In this document: one piece after another, positions 8,326 through 16,307 of the stretch
Layout: each line of letters begins with the position of its first letter
Numbering within the stretch: position 1 is the stretch's first letter
Source of the DNA: Streptomyces sp. 846.5
GTDB taxonomy: Bacteria > Actinomycetota > Actinomycetes > Streptomycetales > Streptomycetaceae
Direction: 5' to 3'
Assembly (NCBI RefSeq): GCF_004365705.1
Contig: NZ_SOBN01000001.1
Location: forward strand, 3,272,001-3,336,000
DNA: 64,000 nt
The notes under the pieces: generated by a model
What the model was told of the DNA's origin: nothing
Databases searched by the model: none
What the model saw: the letters and a program-made list of their open reading frames with translations, nothing else
Translations under genes and position numbers: made by a program

Positions 8326-9373
8326 AGCGCTCTCCTAGGTCGGGCATGTGCGTGCCTTCTCCTGACATCTGCTTCGTTGGGGTGATCGAAATGCGGCCCG
8401 GCTCGAACAACCCGGCCCCACGCCGATACTGGCGGGCGGTGTTGCCGGTGCGGTCGCGGAGCAGGATCCGCAGGGTGTTGGCGTTCTCGTAGCCGACGCG
8501 GCGGGCGATGGCCTCGATCGAGTGGTCGGTGCTGCGCAGCAGATGGGTCGCCTGCTCCACGCGCAGGTCCTGGACGAAGCGCACCGGCGAGGTGCCGAGC
8601 ACCGCCCGGGTGGTGCGCTGCAGGGTGCGCTCGCTGACGCCGAGGGCCCGCGCCGCATCCCGGACGCTGAATGGTTCGTGCAGATGGGAGCGGGCCCAGC
8701 GTTCGAACGCGGCCACCGTCGGGTCGCTGGCGGCGAGTGCGCCGATCATGGTGTGGGCGGCCTGGGACGGCCGCTCGTCGATCACCAGGTAGTTCGCCAC
8801 CAGGTCGCTCAGCGCCGGGCTGCTGCGACGCACCAGCGCCAGCGCCAGGTCGACGTGCCCGAAGGCGGCTCCGGCGGTGGTGACGCCGTCGCTGCTGGTC
8901 ACCATACGGCTCTGGTCGAGTGTCACCTGCGGGTAGCGCCGCCGGAACAGCGGCGCCAGCCACCAGGTGGTGGTGGCGCTCAGGCCGTCCAGCACCCCCG
9001 ACTCGGCGAGCAGGAAGGTTCCGGCGCAGGCCGAGGCGATCGGCGTGCGCCCGGCCCGGGCCCGGACGATCAGCTCGCGGGCCGGGGCCGAGTCCGGTCC
9101 CGACAGATGGGCGACCAGTCGCTCGGGCCGCCGTTCGGCCACGGCGGGGACCAGCAGCAGGTCGCAGTCCTCGGCGTGGGAGACGGGTTCGGTGGTGACC
9201 GCCAGTCCCGCGCCGGTGCGGACCGTCGTGCTGAAGCCGACCAGGGTCACCTCCCAGGCGGGCGGCGGCTGGGGCAGCCTCCCGCGCAGGTCGTTGGCGC
9301 AGCGCAGGATGTCCAGGACCGCGGCCAGCCCCGAGTCGAAGACACCGTCGAGGACGAGCACACAGACACGCAT
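8306..9373 (-). CDS. GlxA-type AraC-family transcriptional regulator
   Basis: DNA-binding regulator of 355 residues. Residues 1-180 are a DJ-1/PfpI (class I glutamine amidotransferase-like) domain with the conserved SACAGTFLLAESGVLDG around the nucleophile-elbow Cys; such domains sense ligands rather than catalyse. The C-terminal AraC domain has two helix-turn-helix units (SVRDAARALGVSERTLQR and HSIEAIARRVGYENANTLR). The likely mRNA is leaderless: a TACGGT -10-like box ends seven bases before the ATG. It is divergent from the ABM monooxygenase gene, which it probably controls, and its last 20 bases overlap the small DUF3562-like gene. Confidence 0.9.
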   Translation of the reverse strand: MRVCVLVLDGVFDSGLAAVLDILRCANDLRGRLPQPPPAWEVTLVGFSTTVRTGAGLAVTTEPVSHAEDCDLLLVPAVAERRPERLVAHLSGPDSAPARELIVRARAGRTPIASACAGTFLLAESGVLDGLSATTTWWLAPLFRRRYPQVTLDQSRMVTSSDGVTTAGAAFGHVDLALALVRRSSPALSDLVANYLVIDERPSQAAHTMIGALAASDPTVAAFERWARSHLHEPFSVRDAARALGVSERTLQRTTRAVLGTSPVRFVQDLRVEQATHLLRSTDHSIEAIARRVGYENANTLRILLRDRTGNTARQYRRGAGLFEPGRISITPTKQMSGEGTHMPDLGERCGPGPA

Positions 9374-9382
9374 GACGGGAAC

Positions 9383-9463
9383 CGTATCGGATGCGCCGGA
9401 TACGCCACTGATCGTCCGGGCGGGCGGCCCCTAGCGTCAGTGGTGGTCGGCCGGAAGCCGACC
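9383..9463. promoter_or_regulatory. divergent control region with two inverted repeats
   Basis: Between the GlxA-type regulator and the ABM gene are the inverted repeat CGTATC/GATACG (9383-9388 and 9399-9404), which overlaps the regulator's presumed -10, and the hairpin GGTCGGC/GCCGACC (9445-9463) in the leader of the ABM gene. A longer-range pair CCACTGA/TCAGTGG (9405-9411, 9437-9443) spans the middle. The first is the best candidate for an operator. Confidence 0.4.
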
Positions 9464-9488
9464 GTGGACGACAAGGACGGAGCACAAC

Positions 9489-9788
9489 ATGTCGCAGGTG
9501 GGTTTCCTGGTCCGGATCCAGGCCGTGCCCGAGTACGCCGAGCAGGTGGCGGACGTACTGCGGGACGCCCTGGAGCTGGCCCGCGCCGAGGAGGGCACCA
9601 TCACCTGGTTCGCCTTCAGGGACGGCCCGACCTCCTTCGGGGTCTTCGACACCTTCGACGACGAGGACGGCCGCAACGCGCACCTCCACGGGAAGATCGC
9701 CGACGCGCTGAGGGCGATGGCGCCGACCATGTTCGCCGCCGCCCCCGAGATCAGCCCGCACGACCTGCTGGCGATCAAGCTCCCCTGA
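9489..9788 (+). CDS. antibiotic biosynthesis monooxygenase (ABM)-domain protein
   Basis: Small dimeric ferredoxin-like protein of 99 residues in the ABM/YgiN family. The sequence shows the beta-alpha-beta pattern with VGFLVRIQAVPEYAEQVADVL, the EEGTITWFAF strand and the FDDEDGRNAHLHGKI helix containing the His typical of the family. Members oxidise quinols or aromatic polyketides without cofactor, or serve as stress proteins. GGAG lies nine bases before the ATG. The divergent GlxA-type regulator suggests inducible control. No biosynthetic genes are nearby, so a housekeeping quinol or detoxification role is more likely than antibiotic synthesis. Confidence 0.85.
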   Translation: MSQVGFLVRIQAVPEYAEQVADVLRDALELARAEEGTITWFAFRDGPTSFGVFDTFDDEDGRNAHLHGKIADALRAMAPTMFAAAPEISPHDLLAIKLP

Positions 9789-9804
9789 GCAGGGCCCGCA
9801 TCGC

Positions 9805-11955
9805 TCAGACGTCCCCGGCCGGGACCGGGACCCGCCCCGGCTCGTCGGCCGCGGCCGCGGGCGTCAGGCGCAGCAGGCGGGTGGCCCAGTCGGGCAGCCA
9901 CCAGTTCGCCCTGCCGAACAGCGACACCAGCGCCGGGAGCAGCAGCATCCGTACCACCACCGCGTCCAGCAGAACGCCGGCGGCCAGTCCCGCCGCGATC
10001 TGACGGACGGTGATGTCGTTGGCCGTCGACAGGGAGGCGAGGGCGAAGAACAGGATCAGTGCGGCGCTGGTGACCAGCCGGCCGGTACGGGAGATCCCCT
10101 CCACGATGCCGTCGTGGGTCGAGCCGGTGCGGTCGTAGCCCTCGCGGACCCGGGACAGGATGAACACCTCGTAGTCCATCGACACTCCGAACAGGAATCC
10201 GAAGATCAGCACGGGTGCGAAGCTGTCGACCACCCCGTAGGAGTTGGTTCCCCACAGGGCCTGCATCCCCCAGCCGTGCTGGAAGACGAGCACCAGGATT
10301 CCGTAGGACGCCGCCACCGACAGGGCGTTGAGGAGCACCGCCTTCGCCGGCAGCAGGATCGACTTCAGTCCTCGGGCCAGCAGGAGGAAGGTCACGATCG
10401 CCACGATCGCGAACAGCAACGGGAACGCGCCGTAGGTGGAGTCGACCTGGTCGATGCTCAGCGCCCCTTCGCCGCCCACCAGGGCGCCCTTGGGCACGGT
10501 GTTCCGGATGTCGCCGAGCGAGGTGCCGCCCTGGGAGCTGCCGACCTCGTGCTGCGGGATCGCGATCACGATCGCGCTGCCGTCGACCCGCCAGACCGGG
10601 TCGGTCGGGGTGACCGCGCCGTGCAGGCTGGACACCGTGTCCAGCGAGGTGACGATCGGGGCCGCGTCGGCCGCCTTGGGCACCCAGACGGGGACGGCGG
10701 TCAGGGTGCCGCTGGGGAACCCACCGGCCTCCAGGGCCTTCAGGCCGTCGGTGTAACTGCCGCTGCTGGCCAGCGCGCTGCTGGTGGGCTGGGAGATGTT
10801 GATCGTCGCAGCGACCCCGGCCAGCCCGCACAGGATGCCCAGGCCGACCACGGCCGCGGCCACCCGGTGCCTGACGACCCCGACCGACCACCTGGTCCAG
10901 AAACGGCTGGCGCCGCGGGTGGAGCTGCGGCGCGGCCGGTCGACCGTCGGGCCGATCTTGGACAGCACCACCGGCAGCAGGGTCAGCGCGACCAGCGTGG
11001 CGGTCGAGGGGATGAACAGACCCGAGATGCCGATGCCGCGCACCACCGAGCTCGGGACGACGATCAGTGCGAACAGACCCAGCGAGGCGACCAGGCCGGA
11101 GAACCACACCGAGTGCCCGGCGCGCTTCATGGCCTCGCGCACCGCCTCGTCGTTGGACCGTCCCGCCGCCCGCTCCTCGCGCCAACGCGTCACGATCAGC
11201 AGCGAGTAGTCGATGGAGAGCCCCAGCCCGAGCAGAGCCACGATGTACTGCACCGAGGGGCCGATCGGCGAGGAGGACGGCATCACGAAGGTCAACCCGT
11301 AGATCAGCAGCTGCATCGTCAGCACCGAGACCAGCGCCATGATCAGCGGCAGGAACGCCAGGAACGACCCGAACACCCAGGCCAGCACCAGCAGCGCGCC
11401 CAGCGCGCCGACCAGCAGCTCGCCCAGCACGCTGGAGTTGCCCGAGGTGGTGTTCCCGGCCGCCAGCGACTTCAGGCTGGTGCCGTGGACGGTCAGGTTC
11501 GGCGCCGCCGCCTTCGCCGCGCCGGTCAGTGCGTCGACGGCGGTGGTGTCCATGTCGTCGCCGTCGTGCGGCGGGTAGGCCAGCACGATCGTGCTGGTGC
11601 CACCCGTCCCCACCAGCGTCCGACTGCCCGTCGTGGCGTAGGACACGGTCCGCAGGGTGGGCGCCGCCTTGGCGACCGCCGCATCCACGGCCCTGAGCTC
11701 GGCCTGCACTCCGGGCGACTGCACGGTCTGACCGGACGGCAGGTTCAGCACCAGCACACCGGGGTCCGAGGTGGCTCCCCCGTACTGCTTGGCGATCTGC
11801 TGGTCGGCGGTGTACGCGGCACCACTGAGGTGGTTGCCGGACACCAGCCGGCCCGACACCGACGGCGCCAGCACGACTCCGACCACTGTGACCACCAGCC
11901 ACAGCAACCCCACCAGCAGTCGATGTCGGGTCACCCACGCGCTCAGCGTGTCCAT
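9805..11955 (-). CDS. MMPL/RND-family membrane transporter
   Basis: Plasma-membrane transporter of 716 residues, made of two repeats, each with one membrane helix, a large extracytoplasmic domain and about five more helices. Helix motifs include GLGLSIDYSLLIVTRWREE in the first half and FGVSMDYEVFILSRVREGY in the second; the Asp-Tyr pairs are the proton-relay residues of MMPL transporters. In actinobacteria such proteins export lipids or hydrophobic compounds. I moved the start to the ATG at 11955 (MDTLSAW), which has GGAGG five bases upstream; an ATG seven codons earlier lacks a ribosome site. The tail-to-tail neighbour is the ABM gene. Confidence 0.9.
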   Translation of the reverse strand: MDTLSAWVTRHRLLVGLLWLVVTVVGVVLAPSVSGRLVSGNHLSGAAYTADQQIAKQYGGATSDPGVLVLNLPSGQTVQSPGVQAELRAVDAAVAKAAPTLRTVSYATTGSRTLVGTGGTSTIVLAYPPHDGDDMDTTAVDALTGAAKAAAPNLTVHGTSLKSLAAGNTTSGNSSVLGELLVGALGALLVLAWVFGSFLAFLPLIMALVSVLTMQLLIYGLTFVMPSSSPIGPSVQYIVALLGLGLSIDYSLLIVTRWREERAAGRSNDEAVREAMKRAGHSVWFSGLVASLGLFALIVVPSSVVRGIGISGLFIPSTATLVALTLLPVVLSKIGPTVDRPRRSSTRGASRFWTRWSVGVVRHRVAAAVVGLGILCGLAGVAATINISQPTSSALASSGSYTDGLKALEAGGFPSGTLTAVPVWVPKAADAAPIVTSLDTVSSLHGAVTPTDPVWRVDGSAIVIAIPQHEVGSSQGGTSLGDIRNTVPKGALVGGEGALSIDQVDSTYGAFPLLFAIVAIVTFLLLARGLKSILLPAKAVLLNALSVAASYGILVLVFQHGWGMQALWGTNSYGVVDSFAPVLIFGFLFGVSMDYEVFILSRVREGYDRTGSTHDGIVEGISRTGRLVTSAALILFFALASLSTANDITVRQIAAGLAAGVLLDAVVVRMLLLPALVSLFGRANWWLPDWATRLLRLTPAAAADEPGRVPVPAGDV

Positions 11956-12044
11956 ACGGTCCTCCAGGTAGCTCATGGCCGGACGGCCCCGTCAACTTCA
12001 GGGCGGAAGCTATCCGGGGCTACCTTTCAGAACGCTTTCAGCGC

Positions 12045-12075
12045 GAGGGGCCCGCCGGTTGACGGCGGGCCCCTC
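12045..12075 (-). terminator. strong hairpin terminator
   Basis: Perfect 13-base stem GAGGGGCCCGCCG/CGGCGGGCCCCTC with a five-base loop, placed just downstream of the SDR gene stop and upstream of the MMPL promoter region. It separates the two leftward genes. Confidence 0.85.
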
Positions 12076-12083
12076 GGGGGTGG

Positions 12084-12965
12084 TCAGTTGCGGTAGCTGC
12101 CGCTGCGGAACTCCTCGACCAGGGACGGGCGCGACGGGGACCAGCCCAGCTCGGTCCGGGCCCTGGTCGCGACGGCGGTCTGGTCGAGCAGGAGGACCTC
12201 GGCGAAGTAGTCGCCCAGCCGCGCCCGCGCCTCGTCGTCGGAACCGGGAACCGCTCCCGGGGCGCCGGCGGCGACGGCGGCGGCCTCGGTCAGCTCGGCC
12301 ACCGTCTGGTTCCGACCGTTGCCGATCACGTAGTAGCCACGTGCCGACTCGTCCTCCAGGACGCGCCGGAAGACCTCCGCCAGGTCGGCCACGTGCACGG
12401 TTGACCAGTGCTGCCGCCCGGTGCCGACCATGACCAGTTTCCCGGCCTCGTCGCGGGGCGAGCCGAGCAGCAGGCCGGGGATCCCTCCGCCGCCGTCGCC
12501 GTAGGCGACGCTGGAGACGATGACGGCCGTGCGCACGTCCTTCGCCTCCAGTGCCCGCCGCTCGATCGGCTCCTTCCAGGCCACCAGCGCGGGCGCGTCG
12601 AAGGCCGAGTCCTCGTCGATCGAGGAATTGGCGCCGTAGACCCACAGACCGCTGATCTGTAGGTAGGGCTTGCCGGTTCCGGCGTAGGCGTCGATCACGG
12701 CGTCGACGACGGCGGAGTCCAGGTCCGCGCTGGTGGCGTCCCCGGGACTGGCGGTGTGGACGGCCCCGTCCGCGTCGCCCAGGAGGCGTACGAGCGTCGG
12801 CCGGTCGTGGAGGTCGACCACGGCCGGGGTGGCGCCGCGCGCGGCGACCGCGTCCGCCTGGGCGGCGTCACGGACGAGCGCGGTCACCCGGTGGCCGTGA
12901 TCGAGCAGTTCGGTGAGGACGTGGGATCCGACGAAGCCTGTTGCTCCGGTGAGTGCGATGTTCAT
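12084..12965 (-). CDS. NAD(P)-dependent epimerase/dehydratase (extended SDR)
   Basis: Cytosolic Rossmann-fold protein of 293 residues. The cofactor loop GATGFVGSH follows the first strand (MNIALTG); an SDR active-site-like stretch lies further on (LQISGLWVYGA), although the canonical YxxxK is not clear, as in many atypical or NmrA-like members. The start at 12965 has AGGAG upstream; an ATG 13 codons earlier lacks a good ribosome site. It diverges from the pirin gene and shares a control region with repeated CTTGA half-sites also found before the MarR gene. The substrate is unknown. Confidence 0.85.
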   Translation of the reverse strand: MNIALTGATGFVGSHVLTELLDHGHRVTALVRDAAQADAVAARGATPAVVDLHDRPTLVRLLGDADGAVHTASPGDATSADLDSAVVDAVIDAYAGTGKPYLQISGLWVYGANSSIDEDSAFDAPALVAWKEPIERRALEAKDVRTAVIVSSVAYGDGGGGIPGLLLGSPRDEAGKLVMVGTGRQHWSTVHVADLAEVFRRVLEDESARGYYVIGNGRNQTVAELTEAAAVAAGAPGAVPGSDDEARARLGDYFAEVLLLDQTAVATRARTELGWSPSRPSLVEEFRSGSYRN

Positions 12966-13003
12966 GGCCGCTGGTCTCCTGTCTTGACGGCGACGAGGTT
13001 CCA

Positions 13004-13089
13004 ACTTGCTTGTTCAAGTCGACCCTAGACCAGCACACAGGATCTGCCAAGCCAAGGCCACTCCATGACTTGAATATTCATGTTAATAT
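13004..13089. promoter_or_regulatory. divergent SDR/pirin control region with CTTGA half-sites
   Basis: Contains the inverted repeat ACTTG/CAAGT with a six-base centre (13004-13019), a further ACTTGAA (13068-13074), the palindrome TGAATATTCA (13071-13080) and a TAATAT -10-like box (13084-13089) directly before the pirin start. The same CTTGA/TCAAG arms recur before the MarR gene (13886-13899). This pattern fits binding by that MarR protein. Confidence 0.45.
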
Positions 13090-13096
13090 GGCTCAC

Positions 13097-13864
13097 ATGA
13101 AGACCACGCAGACACCCCTGGTCGACGTGCGCCGCGCCGGCGACCGGTCGGAGACCAGGCTCTCCTGGCTGCACGGCCGGCACTCCTTCTGGGTGGGCGG
13201 CCGGCCCTACGATCCGGACAACACCCACCACGGCCTGCTGCTGGTCCACAACGAGGACGTCATCCGGCCGGGCACCGGCTTCGAGACCCATCCGCACCAG
13301 AACATGGAGATCGTCACCTGGGTGCTGGAGGGGTCGCTGGTGCACCAGGACTCGACCGGCAACTCCGGGGTCATCTACCCGGGCCTGGCCCAGCGCATGA
13401 GCGCCGGCACCGGCATCCAGCACTCGGAGAAGAACGACTCCTGGCGGCTCGGCGGTGCGCCGCACACCGACCCGGTCCATCTGGTCCAGATGTGGGTCCT
13501 GCCCGACGAGCCCGGCATCACGCCGGGCTACGAGCAACTGGAGATCCACGGCGAACTCCTCTCCGGCGGCCTGGTCACCGTCGCCTCCGGGATGGCCAAG
13601 CACGACGGCGCCGCCGCCATCCGCATCAGGAACCGTCATGCGGCCATGTACGCGGCCCGGCTGAACCCCGGACAGCCCGTGCAGCTGCCCGAGGCGCCGT
13701 ACCTGCACCTGTTCGTCAGCCGCGGTTCGGTCGACCTGGAAGGCGCGGGACCGCTCGCCGCGGGCGACGCCGTGCGGTTCACGGCGACCGGCGGACAGCG
13801 GGTCAGCGCCTCCGAGCCCGCCGAAATCCTGGTCTGGGAGATGCATGCCGATCTCGCCGTCTGA
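13097..13864 (+). CDS. pirin-family bicupin protein
   Basis: Metal-binding bicupin of 255 residues. The N-terminal cupin carries the pirin signature HHGLLLVHNEDVIRPGTGF and the metal ligands H-P-H-Q-N in FETHPHQNMEIVTWVLEG, followed by GTGIQHSEKND. Pirins are cytosolic iron proteins; some have quercetin dioxygenase activity or modulate other enzymes under redox stress. A TAATAT -10-like box ends eight bases before the ATG at 13097 and there is no ribosome site, so the mRNA is probably leaderless; an in-frame ATG at 13088 overlaps that box. Neighbours are a divergent SDR and a downstream MarR regulator. Confidence 0.9.
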   Translation: MKTTQTPLVDVRRAGDRSETRLSWLHGRHSFWVGGRPYDPDNTHHGLLLVHNEDVIRPGTGFETHPHQNMEIVTWVLEGSLVHQDSTGNSGVIYPGLAQRMSAGTGIQHSEKNDSWRLGGAPHTDPVHLVQMWVLPDEPGITPGYEQLEIHGELLSGGLVTVASGMAKHDGAAAIRIRNRHAAMYAARLNPGQPVQLPEAPYLHLFVSRGSVDLEGAGPLAAGDAVRFTATGGQRVSASEPAEILVWEMHADLAV

Positions 13865-13885
13865 GCGTCAGGTCCGACCGGACAC

Positions 13886-13899
13886 CTTGAAGAGTCAAG
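13886..13899 (+). promoter_or_regulatory. inverted repeat before the MarR gene
   Basis: CTTGA/TCAAG with a four-base spacer, 30 bases before the MarR start and upstream of a TACTCT -10-like box (13917-13922). It shares its arms with the SDR/pirin control region and probably serves autoregulation. Confidence 0.4.
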
Positions 13900-13928
13900 C
13901 GACAAAAAGGGATTGGTACTCTCGCAGA

Positions 13929-14426
13929 ATGACCACGACCGAGCACGCGTCACCGACCGATGAGCAGGCAGACCTGTGGCTCACGCCGGGCGAGCTGACC
14001 TCGTGGCTGTCGGTGGTCCGCCTGATCACCAGGCTGCCCTGGGCCATCGACGGCCAGCTGCAGCGCGACGCCGACCTGAGCATGATCGAATACATGGCCA
14101 TGGCGATGCTCGCCGAGGCGCCGGAGTGGACCATGCGGATGAGCGAGCTGGCCGAGCGGACCAGCGCGTCGCTGTCGCGCCTGTCCCATCTGGCCAAGCG
14201 CCTGGAGTCGCGCGGTTACGTGCGGCGCGAGCCGGACCCGACCGACGGGCGCTTCACCAACGCCATCCTGCTTCCGCCCGGGATGCACAAGCTGGAGGAG
14301 GCAGCCCCGGGACATGTGGCGTTCGTGCGCCACCTGGTGATCGACAGCCTCTCCGCCGAGCGGCTGCGCCGGCTCGGCCAGGACGCCGAGCGGATCGTGC
14401 AGCGGATCGACTCGCCGGCACGCTGA
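13929..14426 (+). CDS. MarR-family transcriptional regulator
   Basis: Winged-helix dimeric regulator of 165 residues. The DNA-binding part reads MRMSELAERTSASLSRLSHL, then AKRLESRGYVRREPDPTDGR, which is the recognition helix and the wing with its conserved D-x-R. Flanking N- and C-terminal helices form the dimer interface. The ATG at 13929 has no ribosome site but a TACTCT box six bases upstream, consistent with a leaderless mRNA. The pirin gene ends 65 bases upstream. Shared half-sites suggest it controls pirin, the SDR and itself, probably in response to a reactive or phenolic compound. Confidence 0.9.
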   Translation: MTTTEHASPTDEQADLWLTPGELTSWLSVVRLITRLPWAIDGQLQRDADLSMIEYMAMAMLAEAPEWTMRMSELAERTSASLSRLSHLAKRLESRGYVRREPDPTDGRFTNAILLPPGMHKLEEAAPGHVAFVRHLVIDSLSAERLRRLGQDAERIVQRIDSPAR

Positions 14427-14438
14427 CCCGACCCCCGA

Positions 14439-14469
14439 GGACCCCGCCGCAGATCGTGCGGCGGGGTCC
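14439..14469 (+). terminator. terminator after the MarR gene
   Basis: Perfect 12-base stem GGACCCCGCCGC/GCGGCGGGGTCC with a seven-base loop, followed by TTTC. Confidence 0.85.
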
Positions 14470-14495
14470 TTTCGCAAAGTCAGGCTCTCCAAGCA

Positions 14496-14557
14496 TTGAC
14501 AGGTATAGACCATTACGGTTGAGTCTTCACCACGCCCCCCCGTTGAGAGCGCTTCCA
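14496..14557 (+). promoter_or_regulatory. chitinase control region: DasR-like dre and CebR-like box
   Basis: ACAGGTATAGACCATT (14499-14514) matches 13 of 16 bases of the DasR-responsive element consensus ACTGGTCTAGACCACT and overlaps a TTGACA -35-like hexamer (14496-14501). Further down, TGAGAGCGCTTCCA (14544-14557) matches 12 of 14 bases of the CebR/LacI-type box TGGGAGCGCTCCCA. DasR represses chitin and GlcNAc genes in streptomycetes; CebR-type repressors respond to oligosaccharides. Both consensus sequences are from established knowledge, and binding here is inferred. Confidence 0.6.
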
Positions 14558-14613
14558 TGGGGGCGAACCCGTCCCCCATGACGTGCGGCCCCACCCGCAC
14601 GAAGGAGTGACCC

Positions 14614-15690
14614 ATGCCCCGACAGCGCCGCTTACTCGCGCTGCTTTCCGCCCTCGCCATCGCGTTCGGCGTCGCCGCCGTACTCCCCACGGCCTCCGCC
14701 GCCACGGTGAGCTGCGCGGCAGGCTGGAGCTCGACGACCGTCTACACCAACGGAAACGTCGCCTCGTACAACAGCCACAACTGGCTGGCCCAGTGGTGGA
14801 CCCAGAACGACACGCCCGGCGGATCCGCGGGCGTGTGGAAGGACCAGGGAGCCTGCGGCAGCGGGGGCACGACCACGCCGCCGCCGGCCAGTGGCTGCTC
14901 CTACCCCGCCTGGGTGGCCGGCACCTCGTACACGGCGGGGACGATCGTCCAGTACAGCAACGGCCTCTACTACCAGGCCACCCATGACAACCCGGGCTAC
15001 GACCCGACCATCAGCACCTGGTACTGGTCCCCGTACAGCTGCACCTCCGGCGGCGGCACCACCACACCGCCCGCCAGCACCGGATTCCCGGTCAGCGAAG
15101 CCCAGTTCAACCAGATGTTCCCGAGCCGGAACTCCTTCTACACCTACAGCGGCCTGGTCACCGCGCTCAGCGCGTACCCCGCGTTCGCGGCCACCGGCAG
15201 CAGCACCGTCCGGGCCCAGGAGGCCGCCGCGTTCCTGGCCAATGTCAGCCATGAGACCGGCGGGTTGGTCTACATCAACGAGGTCGACCAGTCGGGCAAC
15301 TACTGCGCCGCCGAGTCCTACGGCTGCCCGGCCGGCACGTACGCCTACTACGGGCGCGGCCCGATGCAGATCAGCTGGAACTTCAACTACAAGGCGGCCG
15401 GTGACGCCATCGGCGTCGACCTGCTCGACAACCCGGGCCTGATCGCGAGCGACGCCGCGATCTCCTGGAAGACCGCCCTCTGGTACTGGGACACCCAGAA
15501 CGGCCCCGGCACCATGACCGCGCACAACGCCATGGTCAACGGCGCGGGCTTCGGCCAGACCATCTGGGCCATCAACGGCAGCGTGGAGTGCAACGGCGGA
15601 AACACCGCCGAGATGCAGGACCGGGTCACCAAGTACCAGTCCTACGCGGCGATTCTCGGAGTCTCGCCGGGCTCCAATCTCACCTGCTGA
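14614..15690 (+). CDS. secreted GH19 chitinase with two chitin-binding domains and a TTA codon
   Basis: Extracellular endochitinase of 358 residues. Order: Sec signal (1-29), a CBM5/12-like chitin-binding domain (about 32-72), a second one (about 93-143), each followed by a Gly/Thr/Pro linker, then the GH19 catalytic domain. The catalytic pair is Glu214 (NVSHETGG) and Glu223 (YINEVDQSG), nine residues apart as in streptomycete ChiC-type enzymes. GRGPMQISWNFNY is also diagnostic. AAGGAG precedes the ATG. Codon 7 (14632-14634) is TTA, the rare Leu codon read by the bldA tRNA at 51.9 kb, so translation may wait for development. Regulation by chitin derivatives is suggested by the upstream dre-like site. 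Confidence 0.95.
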   Translation: MPRQRRLLALLSALAIAFGVAAVLPTASAATVSCAAGWSSTTVYTNGNVASYNSHNWLAQWWTQNDTPGGSAGVWKDQGACGSGGTTTPPPASGCSYPAWVAGTSYTAGTIVQYSNGLYYQATHDNPGYDPTISTWYWSPYSCTSGGGTTTPPASTGFPVSEAQFNQMFPSRNSFYTYSGLVTALSAYPAFAATGSSTVRAQEAAAFLANVSHETGGLVYINEVDQSGNYCAAESYGCPAGTYAYYGRGPMQISWNFNYKAAGDAIGVDLLDNPGLIASDAAISWKTALWYWDTQNGPGTMTAHNAMVNGAGFGQTIWAINGSVECNGGNTAEMQDRVTKYQSYAAILGVSPGSNLTC

Positions 15691-15702
15691 AGCCGACCGG
15701 AG

Positions 15703-15742
15703 CGACGCCGTTCCCGCCCCCTCCGGGGCGGGGGCGGCGTCG
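15703..15742 (+). terminator. terminator after the chitinase gene
   Basis: Long GC-rich hairpin pairing CGACGCCG...CCCGCCCC with GGGGCGGG...CGGCGTCG, 13 bases after the stop codon. Confidence 0.8.
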
Positions 15743-15833
15743 TCCCGCGCGCAGGGGTGGATGCTCGCTACGGTGAGGGGGACACAGCAGACCAACAGCT
15801 GACATTTCCCCTCGACGTGAGGATCGGCCCCCC

Positions 15834-16253
15834 ATGAGCCTCAGTATCCGCAACCAGATCCCCGGCACCGTCACCTCGGTCACCCCCGGCGAGGTGATGG
15901 CCACGGTGCGGACCAGACTGACCGGCGGTCAGGACATCACCGCGGCCATCACCCTGGAAGCCGTCAAGGAACTCGGGCTGGCCGAGGGCACCGCGGTGCG
16001 CACCATGGTGAAGTCCACCGAGGTCTCGCTGGCCACCGGGCCGGTCACCGGCCTGAGCATCCGCAACCAGATCCCCGGCACCGTCTCCGACGTCGCCACC
16101 GGTGGCGCGATGGCCACCGTCAAGATCGCGGTCGAGGGTGCCGAGCTCACCGCGGCGATCACCAAGGACGCCGTCGCCGACCTCGGCCTCACCGTGGGAA
16201 CTCGGGTCACCGCGCTGATCAAGTCCACCGAGGTCTCGCTGGCCACCGTCTGA
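15834..16253 (+). CDS. di-TOBE molbindin-like protein
   Basis: Cytosolic protein of 139 residues made of two tandem Mop/TOBE domains, about residues 2-68 and 72-138. The unit SIRNQIPGTV appears at 4-13 and 74-83, and each unit ends in STEVSLAT, showing an internal duplication. Free-standing di-Mop proteins (molbindins) bind molybdate or tungstate and buffer it in the cell. A molybdopterin oxidoreductase-like gene follows on the same strand, but a terminator hairpin stands between them, so they may be separate units. GAGGAT lies 12-17 bases before the ATG. No ABC molybdate transporter is nearby. Confidence 0.9.
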   Translation: MSLSIRNQIPGTVTSVTPGEVMATVRTRLTGGQDITAAITLEAVKELGLAEGTAVRTMVKSTEVSLATGPVTGLSIRNQIPGTVSDVATGGAMATVKIAVEGAELTAAITKDAVADLGLTVGTRVTALIKSTEVSLATV

Positions 16254-16269
16254 CGCACCGACATGTCCC

Positions 16270-16307
16270 GGCTGTGCGGCATCTGCCAGAGCGGATGCCG
16301 CACAGCC
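16270..16307 (+). terminator. terminator after the di-TOBE gene
   Basis: Perfect 14-base stem GGCTGTGCGGCATC/GATGCCGCACAGCC with a ten-base loop. It argues against reading the next gene from an upstream ATG at 16263, which falls beside this hairpin. Confidence 0.85.
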
